Assembly (NCBI RefSeq): GCF_005222205.1 | Contig: NZ_CP032346.1 | Coordinates: forward strand, 248,001 to 312,000 | DNA: 64,000 nucleotides | Reading direction: 5' to 3' | Source: Azospirillum brasilense | Lineage (GTDB): Bacteria; Pseudomonadota; Alphaproteobacteria; Azospirillales; Azospirillaceae | Shown here: piece by piece, positions 54,055 to 60,959 of the stretch | Numbering within the stretch: the stretch's first letter is position 1 | Layout of the letters: each line of letters starts with the position of its first letter | The notes under the pieces: generated by a model | Seen by the model: the letters and a program-made list of their open reading frames with translations, nothing else | Told to the model about the DNA's origin: nothing | Databases searched by the model: none | Position numbers and translations under genes: made by a program

Positions 54055-54591
54055 ATGGAAAGCCTGACCGTCATCTTCGGCTTCGTCGCCGTCGTCACCC
54101 TGCTGCTCGTCCTGTCGGCTTTGCGCTGGACGCGCAGCCCGATGGCCCGCGTGGTGATCCTGCTGCTGTTCGCCCTGCTTCTGCCGGCGGCCTACGCCGC
54201 ACCGGCGACCCTGCTGGGCCGGGCGAAGCCGGTCACGCTGGAATGGATGGGCGCCAACGTGCGTGAGGCCAAGGTGCTGAGCGCCACGCTGGTGGAGAAC
54301 GAAGCGATCTACCTCACCCTGCTCTGGGAGCAGGCGCCCAACCTTTACCGCCTGCCCTGGGACCGCCGCATGGCGGAGCAGCTGCAGGAGGCCCAGCGCG
54401 AGGCCCAGCGCAACGGCACCAACCCGATGATGCGCCTGCCCTTCGAGCGGTCCTGGGACGACCGGGAGCCGCGCTTCTACGCGCAGCCGCAGCCGAAGAT
54501 GCCGGACAAACCCTATGAGAACGCCCCCGGCAACGGCGGACCGGGCGGGAATCCGGGAATCGAGTTCCAGCACCCCGGCCAACCGACCTGA
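54055..54591 (+). CDS. Two-helix membrane partner protein, cassette copy 2
   Basis: A 178-residue paralogue of the gene at 29525. Two N-terminal helices ('VIFGFVAVVTLLLVLSAL' and 'MARVVILLLFALLLPAAYAA'), then a soluble domain with 'KPVTLEWMGANVREAKVLSATL', 'IYLTLLWEQAPNLYRLPWDRRMAEQLQEAQ', 'LPFERSW' and 'FYAQPQPKMPDKP', ending in a Gly/Pro-rich 'PGNGGPGGNPG' tail. Unlike copy 1 there is a 22-bp gap after the preceding gene, with its own ribosome site (CGGGAG). Family not recognised. Confidence 0.72.
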   Translation: MESLTVIFGFVAVVTLLLVLSALRWTRSPMARVVILLLFALLLPAAYAAPATLLGRAKPVTLEWMGANVREAKVLSATLVENEAIYLTLLWEQAPNLYRLPWDRRMAEQLQEAQREAQRNGTNPMMRLPFERSWDDREPRFYAQPQPKMPDKPYENAPGNGGPGGNPGIEFQHPGQPT

Positions 54592-54699
54592 GTCCCGACG
54601 GGCCGATTTCCGTCACAGCCTCCGTGATGGCCCCTTGAAGGCGGGGTGCGGCCTCGTCTACGGTTCCGCGAATCACCCCGCTTGAGCAAAGAGAGACCC

Positions 54700-55188
54700 A
54701 TGCCGTCCTTCGACATCGTGTCCAAGACCGACATCCACGAAATCGACAACGCGCTGAACGGCATGCGCCGCGAGATCGAGACCCGCTTCGACTTCAAGGG
54801 CTCGCGCTGCAGCGTGGAGCGCACCGAGAACGACATCACCCTGCTGGCCGACGACCCCCCCAAGCTGGAGCAGATGCAGGAGCTGCTGCGGGTCTACGTC
54901 ACCCGGCGGAAGCTGGACGCCGGTGCCCTGGACTATTCCAAGCCGCCGGAGCGGGCGGCGGGCGACGCGCTGCGCCAGGTCGTCACCGTCAAGCAGGGCA
55001 TCGCCCAGGACCTCGGCAAGACCATCGTCAAGGCGATCAAGGACGCCAAGATGAAGGTCCAGGTCTCCATCCAGGGCGACGAGCTGCGCGTCACCGGCAA
55101 GAAGCGCGACGACCTCCAGGACGCCATCGCGCTGGTCCGCGGGCTTAAGATCGAGCAGCCCCTGCAGTATTTGAACTTCCGGGACTGA
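54700..55188 (+). CDS. yajQ: YajQ family nucleotide (cyclic di-GMP)-binding protein
   Basis: A 162-residue YajQ protein: 'PSFDIVSKTDIHEIDNALN', 'EIETRFDFKGSRCSVE', 'LLADD..KLEQMQELL', 'KQGIAQDLGKTIVKAIKD' and 'VQVSIQGDELRVTGKKRDDLQ', ending 'EQPLQYLNFRD'. Members bind c-di-GMP or other nucleotides and act as adaptors. The ATG at 54700 has AAGAGAGA upstream. It follows cassette copy 2 by 108 bp but likely has its own promoter. Confidence 0.93.
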   Translation: MPSFDIVSKTDIHEIDNALNGMRREIETRFDFKGSRCSVERTENDITLLADDPPKLEQMQELLRVYVTRRKLDAGALDYSKPPERAAGDALRQVVTVKQGIAQDLGKTIVKAIKDAKMKVQVSIQGDELRVTGKKRDDLQDAIALVRGLKIEQPLQYLNFRD

Positions 55189-55217
55189 CCGGCGGCAAGG
55201 CTCCGCAGGGTCATTCT

Positions 55218-55267
55218 TGCCGGGCGGCCGGTCAATCTTGCCGGGTGGGGCGGAAATTTTTGCCGGG
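55218..55267 (+). promoter_or_regulatory. Three phased TGCCGGG half-sites (FlbD-like enhancer)
   Basis: TGCCGGG occurs at 55218, 55239 and 55261, each preceded by a T/A-rich tetramer (TTCT, ATCT, TTTT), giving spacings of 21 and 22 bp. The right halves equal the TGCCGG arm of the flagellin palindromes, while the left arms are degenerate. The last one is about 55 bp before the sigma-54 element, the same geometry as at the flagellin promoter. Confidence 0.6.
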
Positions 55268-55319
55268 CGCCCGGGCGGCGAGGGAGCCGAGCCGACCGGC
55301 CCCCGGCCTCTTCCGATGA

Positions 55320-55335
55320 TGGCCCGTCCCTTGCT
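55320..55335 (+). promoter_or_regulatory. Sigma-54 promoter of the 151-aa gene
   Basis: TGGCCCGTCCCTTGCT matches -24/-12 (GG and GC at exact spacing, TTGC, final T). It lies 57 bp before the ATG at 55377. Confidence 0.75.
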
Positions 55336-55376
55336 TGCCCTGATCCGGTAGCCGAACGCCGCAGGGTCCACGCGCC

Positions 55377-55832
55377 ATGTCGATACCGGCCAACGCCGAC
55401 GCTTCCCAGTTGATGCGCATCCGGGCTGAAGAGCTTCTGGAGCGCAAAGGCACGGGTGCGCCCCGGCAGGCGGGGGAACTCGCCGGCCAGTTCGCCGCGA
55501 TGCTGGAGCAGCTGAACGGCGTCCGCGGCGAGGATGGCGGCGCGTCCCTGATGGCGTCCTCCGCGGCGGGGCCGGTCACCGGAAGCTCGGCGATCGCCCA
55601 CCGGCTGGGCGTCGGCGCCGTCAGCGTCTTTGCGCAGAGCGATGCGGATTCGGCGTCCGGCGGCCCGGCCATGGACGGCCAGACTCCCGACCTGACGGCG
55701 CCCAACGCCGAGGGGGCGATGCAGGTGGTGCAGAGCGCGCTGCAGGCCGAAAGCGCACCGAACTTCCGCTGGCTGACCACGCTGCTGACCCAGGGCGTGC
55801 CCGACCGCATGAAGACGGGATCGGCTCCGTAA
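55377..55832 (+). CDS. Unknown protein (151 aa), sigma-54-driven, possibly flagellar
   Basis: A 151-residue soluble protein. The N-terminus is helical ('ASQLMRIRAEELLERKG', 'AGELAGQFAAMLEQLNGV'), the centre is low-complexity Ala/Gly/Ser-rich, and the C-terminus ends 'RWLTTLLTQGVPDRMKTGSAP'. There is no signal peptide or membrane helix. The first helical part is reminiscent of small FlgJ/FliK-adjacent proteins, but I do not recognise a family. Its promoter has the same enhancer geometry as flagellin, making it a candidate late flagellar gene or filament-associated factor lying 43 kb away from the flagellin. Confidence 0.6.
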   Translation: MSIPANADASQLMRIRAEELLERKGTGAPRQAGELAGQFAAMLEQLNGVRGEDGGASLMASSAAGPVTGSSAIAHRLGVGAVSVFAQSDADSASGGPAMDGQTPDLTAPNAEGAMQVVQSALQAESAPNFRWLTTLLTQGVPDRMKTGSAP

Positions 55833-55847
55833 GCAGGGAAGGGCGGC

Positions 55848-56858
55848 TCAGCGAACCTCCAGCCGACGTTCCAGCGTGACGACCGTCTGGCCGTCGCGGG
55901 TCAGCGTCACGATGCCCTTGTAGGGTCCCTTCGGCCATCCCGACGCCGGGCGCTTCAACCCCTGATAGGCGAACCACGCGGCCTTGTCCCCGGTGATGCC
56001 CTTGCTGTTGTCGAACAGTGACCGGCCGTTGCCGTCGAGGATGCGGACCCGCTGGGTGTCACCGTCGCGGACGCCCATGATGTCGGACCACAGAACCAGC
56101 AGGGGCGAATCCTGGGTCAGCGTCTCGCCGGCGAACTCGCCGTGGCGGGCCGGCTCGGCCTCCGGAACCCGGCTGGTGGCGAAGCCGGCGCCGAGGCCGG
56201 CGGTCGGCCGGTAGGCGAGCGCCTTGGCCGTGGCGGCGTTCCACAGCGGCGCCATGGTCTGGCCGCAGGCGGTGAAGGGCTGCTGGCCGACGAAGGGGTC
56301 GACGACCGCGCCGTTGTGGCGCACGCCGAAATGCACGTGGGGGAACTCGGTCAACCCCGACAGCCCGACCTCGCCCAGCCGTTGCCCGGCCTCCACCCGC
56401 TGGCCGGGGGTGACCGCGACGCTGCCGCGCTTCATGTGCAGGTAGGCGGTCTGCCAGCCGTCGCCATGGTCGATGATGACGGCGTTGCCGCCCCCGACCT
56501 TCATCACCGTATCGCGGCCGATGAGGTTGACGTTCACATCCTCCATGCCGTCGCGCACCCTGAGGACGGTTCCCGCGGCGGCGGCCAGCACGGCGACGCC
56601 CTTGTCCATCGCCGTGTAGTCGGGCAGGCGGAAGTCCGTGCCGTCGTGGCCGTCGTAGCTCAGCCGCCCGCAGGCATGGTCGCGCCAGCCGGGGCCGGAG
56701 TCCTCGTCGACGTAGTTCTGGATGAAGCAGGTCTCCCCGACCCGGCAGTCGACGGGCAATCCGAAGGCCGGCGCCTCCGCCGCCGCGGGGCCGGCAATGG
56801 CCAGCGCGCCCAGGAACAGGCCTGCGGACAAGGCGGTGGTGAGCGCGGCGCGGATCAT
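55848..56858 (-). CDS. M23-family (LytM-type) metallopeptidase, exported
   Basis: A 336-residue protein. Signal peptide 'MIRAALTTALSAGLFLGALAIAGPAAAEA'. The M23 domain has the first zinc motif in 'SYDGHDGTDFRLPDYTAMDKG' (H-x3-D), 'AVIIDHGDGWQTAYLHMK' and the H-x-H in 'FPHVHFGVRHNG'. A Gly-Leu rich C-terminal beta domain follows. M23 enzymes cut peptidoglycan cross-bridges. An extra Cys pair ('DCRVGETCF') sits near the N-terminus. The start at 56858 gives a proper signal peptide, unlike the longer frame. It converges with the 151-aa gene. Confidence 0.88.
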   Translation of the reverse strand: MIRAALTTALSAGLFLGALAIAGPAAAEAPAFGLPVDCRVGETCFIQNYVDEDSGPGWRDHACGRLSYDGHDGTDFRLPDYTAMDKGVAVLAAAAGTVLRVRDGMEDVNVNLIGRDTVMKVGGGNAVIIDHGDGWQTAYLHMKRGSVAVTPGQRVEAGQRLGEVGLSGLTEFPHVHFGVRHNGAVVDPFVGQQPFTACGQTMAPLWNAATAKALAYRPTAGLGAGFATSRVPEAEPARHGEFAGETLTQDSPLLVLWSDIMGVRDGDTQRVRILDGNGRSLFDNSKGITGDKAAWFAYQGLKRPASGWPKGPYKGIVTLTRDGQTVVTLERRLEVR

Positions 56859-57002
56859 GCAGACGTTCCGGGGCGGTGGGCGGGTTTGCGGGGGAAGGGT
56901 GAGGCAAGCCCCGTCCCGACGCAACCGCAAGGAAGCCATACGCCGCCCGGCCATTACCCTCCACCCAGGGCTCCCCACCCAGGGCTCTCCATCCAGGGCC
57001 CT

Positions 57003-57377
57003 TCAGCCGCCGATCAGCACCGCGAGCACTTCGGAAGCGAGGACCGCGGGCTTGATCGGCTTGCGGACCATCCGGGCGACACCCAGCTTGGTCAGGGCCT
57101 GCATGGTCAGCTCCGGCGGCACCCGCTCGTCGATTCCGGACAGGACGATGATCCGCAGGTCCGGTCGAAGGCTTCTGGCCGCCTGGATGACCTCGAACCC
57201 GTCATGATCGGGCATGATGAGGTCGGTGACCAGCAGATCGAACTCATGGAAGGTCAATGACTCGATGGCCGCCCGCGCGTCGGTGCAGCCGGTCACGCTG
57301 TTGCCTTCCTTTTCCAGAATCTTGCTGACGATGCTCAAGGATACAGGGTCGTCATCGACGACAAGGATGTCGGCCAT
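57003..57377 (-). CDS. Single-domain CheY-like response regulator
   Basis: A 124-residue receiver domain with Asp8-Asp10 acidic cluster in 'ILVVDDDPVS', phosphoacceptor Asp52 in 'LLVTDLIMPDHDGF', the Ser in 'IIVLSGID' and Lys in 'VRKPIKP'. It has no output domain, so it acts through protein binding, such as on a motor, kinase or phosphorelay. The ATG at 57377 was chosen. No histidine kinase gene lies beside it; it is divergent from the RpoH-type gene. Confidence 0.9.
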   Translation of the reverse strand: MADILVVDDDPVSLSIVSKILEKEGNSVTGCTDARAAIESLTFHEFDLLVTDLIMPDHDGFEVIQAARSLRPDLRIIVLSGIDERVPPELTMQALTKLGVARMVRKPIKPAVLASEVLAVLIGG

Positions 57378-57517
57378 CGGAGTCCGCCCTCTCATGATTC
57401 GGTGTTTGGGTTCGGGGTTTTCAGACCTGAATAAGGCCGGGCTGGTTTACGCCCCGTTTATGGGCCGGCGCGGCCATGCATCCACGTCAAGGCGCCCGGC
57501 ACTCTGTCCGTGCGGCG

Positions 57518-57545
57518 TTGACTTGGCGTTCCGTACGCGTACACT
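57518..57545 (+). promoter_or_regulatory. Sigma-70-like promoter upstream of rpoH-type gene
   Basis: TTGACT, 16 bases, TACACT, 85 bp before the ATG at 57630. Good match to -35 (TTGACa) and fair to -10. A short palindromic stretch (GTACGCGTAC) overlaps the spacer. Confidence 0.5.
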
Positions 57546-57629
57546 GTGAGGTGCCTTCCCGGAGAGGGCGCCGGTCGCCCAGCACGGGGGCCGGCGGATT
57601 GGGTCATATCGCTTTCAAGAGGATGTGAC

Positions 57630-58505
57630 ATGAGCACCGCATTGACGCTGACCACGCCTTTTCCCGGCGAGTCGCTGTCCCGTTACATCGAGCAGGTCCA
57701 CCGCTTCCCGGTCCTGGGCGCGGAGGAGGAGTATGTGTTGGCCACCGCCTGGCGCCAGCATGGCGACATGGAGGCGGCCCGCAAGCTGGTGACCAGCCAT
57801 CTGCGTCTGGTCGTCAAGATCGCCACCGGCTTCCGCGGCTACGGCCTGCCCATGACCGATCTGGTCGGCGAGGGCAACATCGGCCTGATGACCGCCGTCC
57901 GCAAATTCGAGCCGGACCGCGGCTTCCGCCTTTCCACCTACGCGATGTGGTGGATCAAGGCGTCCATCCAGGAATACATCCTGCGCTCCTGGAGCCTTGT
58001 GAAGCTGGGCACCACCGGCGCCCAGAAGAAGCTCTTCTTCGGCCTGTCCCGCCTGAAGCGCAAGCTGGGCGAGTTCGGCAACGGCGACCTGAAGCCGGAG
58101 AGCGTGTCCCGCATCGCGCAGGAACTCGACGTGCCGGAAAGCGACGTGGTGGCGGTGAACCGCCGCTTTGTCCAGCCGGTGGCCTCGCTGAACGCGCCGC
58201 TCTCCGCCGGGGAGGGGACCGCCGAGATGCAGGACTTCCTGCCCGACGAGCGTCCGAACGCCGAGGACAGCCTGCTGGAGCGCGACGAGGCGATGCACCG
58301 CAGCGCCCTGCTGCGCGACGCGATGGCGGTGCTGAAGGACCGTGAGCGCGACATCCTGACCGCCCGCCGCCTCAGCCCGTCGCCCAAGACGCTGGAGGAT
58401 CTGGCCGCCGTTTACGGCGTCAGCCGCGAGCGCATCCGCCAGATTGAGGAGCGCGCCTTCCAGAAGCTGTCCCAGCGGGTGCGGGAACTCGCCGCAGCCG
58501 CATGA
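57630..58505 (+). CDS. rpoH: RNA polymerase sigma-32 factor
   Basis: A 291-residue sigma-70-family protein of the RpoH group. Region 2: 'LVTSHLRLVVKIATGFRGYGLPMTDLVGEGNIGLMTAVRKFEPDRGFRLSTYAMWWIKASIQEY' (in pieces), with the RpoH box 'QKKLFFGLSRLKRKLG' between regions 2 and 3. Region 4 ends 'YGVSRERIRQIEERAFQKL'. Heat-shock sigma factors direct chaperone and protease genes. Alphaproteobacteria often carry more than one rpoH, and this may be one of several. AAGAGGA lies upstream of the ATG. Confidence 0.92.
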   Translation: MSTALTLTTPFPGESLSRYIEQVHRFPVLGAEEEYVLATAWRQHGDMEAARKLVTSHLRLVVKIATGFRGYGLPMTDLVGEGNIGLMTAVRKFEPDRGFRLSTYAMWWIKASIQEYILRSWSLVKLGTTGAQKKLFFGLSRLKRKLGEFGNGDLKPESVSRIAQELDVPESDVVAVNRRFVQPVASLNAPLSAGEGTAEMQDFLPDERPNAEDSLLERDEAMHRSALLRDAMAVLKDRERDILTARRLSPSPKTLEDLAAVYGVSRERIRQIEERAFQKLSQRVRELAAAA

Positions 58506-58849
58506 AGGGGGGGCTTCTTGCCTCCCTCTGCGTCCTGATGTATATCGAAAGACCTAAATCCAGGCGGGATGCTTCGCGCCGCCGGCACCGTTCCACCGCG
58601 TGAGACGGGACGGCGTTCTCCTGCCTGCGGTTGTGGTACGGGGAATTGCGGATGCAGCAGATGTTGTGATTTCGCCGCAATTTGTTGGAAATCGGCCCGC
58701 AAGCCGTCATAATGACAACTCAGTTTCTGTGCACCCCTGGGGGGCAGGCTTGGTCTCCAGCCTCGGGGGCGCCTTGGTGAGCGGGTACGGTTTTGTCCAA
58801 CGTGTCTCCAGCAGAGCATCAGGGTCCTGACAGCCCGTCCGCACCGGCA
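58506..58849. other. Intergenic region between rpoH and the GGDEF/EAL gene
   Basis: No gene supported. A weak G-rich/C-rich hairpin lies at once after rpoH (58507-58530). In-frame TTG 58793 and GTG 58802 could extend the next gene by 16-19 residues, but neither has a clear ribosome site. Confidence 0.4.
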
Positions 58850-60931
58850 ATGCCGACGACGGCGGCGTTCCTGGCGTCGCTGGCCGAAAGCCTCATGCAG
58901 CAGGCGTCCTTCGCGTTGGTCTATGCCGACGCCGGGCGGCGCTGCCTGTTCGCGAACCCCATCTTCGCCGCCGTCTTGCGGACGTCGCCCGAGGCCTTGG
59001 CCGGGCGGCCCCTGGCCGAATTCGACCATCCCCTGGCGCGCGCCGTGGCGCAGGCGCTGGAGCGTGCCGGCCAGACCGGGGAGGCCGCTCCGGTGGATTG
59101 CGAGATCGAGCGCGCGGACGGCGGGCGCGGGGTGCTGAGCGGCTGTGTCTTGCCGCACCGCACCGGCGATGGGGGGCAGGGCTTCCTGGGGCTGTTCCAG
59201 GACGTGACCGATCCGGCCCGCATCGCCGATTTCGTCCTGCGCCGCGATCCCTTCGTGACCACGCTGCTCGATGCGGCGGTGGACGGGGTGGTGGTGGCGG
59301 ACCGCCACGGCATCATCCGCACGGTCAACCGGTCCTGCCGCGCCCTGTTCGGCTACGACGAGGAGGAGTTGATCGGGCGGAATGTCTCCGTCCTGATGCC
59401 GCCGCCCTTTTCCCGCGACCACGACAAGTACATCGGCAGCTATCTGGAGACGGAGCGCGCCAAGATCATCGGCATCGGGCGCGACGCGCTCGGGCGCCGC
59501 AAGGACGGCGCGGTGTTTCCGATCCATCTCAGCGTCGGCGAGGCCCGGCTGGCGCGTGAGGTCGTGTTCGTCGGCATCATCCGCGACATCTCCGAACGGC
59601 TGGCGGCGGAGCAGCGGGCGACCTATCTCGCCCGGCACGACCCGCTGACCGGGGTTCTGACCCGCACCGCCTTCCTGGAGGAGTGCGAGGCGGTGCTGGC
59701 CACGCCCTTCCCCGGCCAGGAAGAGGGGCTGTTCGCGCTTTACGCGCTCGACGTCGACCAGTTCAGCGACATCAACGAGGCGTTCGGCTTCCATGTCGGC
59801 GACGCCGCGCTGAAGGCGATGGTCAGCCGGGTGACGGAGGTTCTGCCGCAGCAGACCTATGTCTGCCGCATCGCCGCCGACGAGTTCGCCGCCCTGTCCC
59901 GCGTCGAGAGCGCCGAGCAGGCGGAAACGTTGGCCGATCTGCTGCACGACCGGCTGACCGCCTCCATCTACGCCGACCGCCATTGGGTGCGGCTGCGCCT
60001 GTCGATCGGCGCCGCGGTGCAGGATGCCGACATCCGCACGCTGGAGGAGCTGAACGCCAAGGCCAAGCTGGCGCTTCAGGCCGCCCAGCACAACGGCGGC
60101 AACGCCGTCTGCTTCTACACCCCGGAGATGGCGGCGGCGGCGACGCGGCGCATGTTCCTGACCATGCATCTCGCCCACGCCATCGAGCGGAACGAGCTGC
60201 ACATGGCCTACCAGCCCATCGTCGAGGCGCGCTCCGGCCGGATCGTGGGGGCGGAGGCGCTGCTGCGCTGGAACCAGCACACGCTGGGGCCGGTCTCCCC
60301 GGGCGAGTTCATTCCGGTCGCCGAGGAAAGCGGCCTGATCGTCCCCATCACCGACTGGGTTCTGACCGCCGTCGTCGAGCAGATGGCGGCGTGGGAGAAG
60401 GCGGGCACCCTTCCCAACCAGATCTTCATCAACATTTCCGGCCCGCAATTCCTGCGCGGCAACCTCAGCGCCCGCCTCGAGGAGCTGCTGGGCCGCCACC
60501 CGGAGCTGCGCGGGCGGCTGGGGCTGGAGATCACCGAGCAGGCGGCGGTGCGCGATCTGAAGGCCGCCGTGCAGACCCTGACTGAGCTGGAGGCGATCGA
60601 CGTCCAGGTGGCCATCGACGATTTCGGGTCGGGCTACTCGTCGCTCAGCTATGTCCAGCAGCTCCCGGTGTCGAAGCTGAAGATCGACCGCGCCTTCATG
60701 GCGGACATCCCGGACAACCTGAAGAACGGGGCGCTGGTCCGCGCCGCGGTCGGCATGGCGCACGGCCTCGGCCTCGTCACCGTGGCCGAAGGGGTCGAGA
60801 CGGAGGAACAGCGGGATTTCCTGGTGTCCGTCGGCTGTGACCTGCTTCAGGGGTATCTGTTCGGCCGCCCGGCGGCCCCGGACGCCTTCGCCGCGATGAT
60901 CCGCGCCCAACAGCAGCCCGCGATGGCCTGA
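58850..60931 (+). CDS. PAS-PAS-GGDEF(degenerate)-EAL protein
   Basis: About 693 residues. Two PAS domains come first: near 25-130 ('YADAGRRCLFANPIFAAVL') and near 140-260 ('DAAVDGVVVADRHGIIRTVNRSCRALFGYDEEEL', 'FPIHLSVGEARL'). The GGDEF domain near 265-430 has 'ALDVDQFSDINEAFGFHVGDAALK' but the catalytic loop reads 'IAADEFAAL' instead of GGDEF. The EAL domain near 440-690 is intact: 'AEALLRWNQ', 'NISGPQFL', 'LEITEQAAV', 'IDDFGSGYSSLSYVQQLPVSKLKIDRAFM' in pieces, 'AEGVETEEQ', 'LQGYLFGRP'. It should therefore be a c-di-GMP phosphodiesterase controlled by PAS signals. No membrane helix; cytoplasmic. Start may be slightly further upstream. Confidence 0.88.
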   Translation: MPTTAAFLASLAESLMQQASFALVYADAGRRCLFANPIFAAVLRTSPEALAGRPLAEFDHPLARAVAQALERAGQTGEAAPVDCEIERADGGRGVLSGCVLPHRTGDGGQGFLGLFQDVTDPARIADFVLRRDPFVTTLLDAAVDGVVVADRHGIIRTVNRSCRALFGYDEEELIGRNVSVLMPPPFSRDHDKYIGSYLETERAKIIGIGRDALGRRKDGAVFPIHLSVGEARLAREVVFVGIIRDISERLAAEQRATYLARHDPLTGVLTRTAFLEECEAVLATPFPGQEEGLFALYALDVDQFSDINEAFGFHVGDAALKAMVSRVTEVLPQQTYVCRIAADEFAALSRVESAEQAETLADLLHDRLTASIYADRHWVRLRLSIGAAVQDADIRTLEELNAKAKLALQAAQHNGGNAVCFYTPEMAAAATRRMFLTMHLAHAIERNELHMAYQPIVEARSGRIVGAEALLRWNQHTLGPVSPGEFIPVAEESGLIVPITDWVLTAVVEQMAAWEKAGTLPNQIFINISGPQFLRGNLSARLEELLGRHPELRGRLGLEITEQAAVRDLKAAVQTLTELEAIDVQVAIDDFGSGYSSLSYVQQLPVSKLKIDRAFMADIPDNLKNGALVRAAVGMAHGLGLVTVAEGVETEEQRDFLVSVGCDLLQGYLFGRPAAPDAFAAMIRAQQQPAMA

Positions 60932-60959
60932 GCGTCGGGCGGGAGGGCCGGAACGGGAG

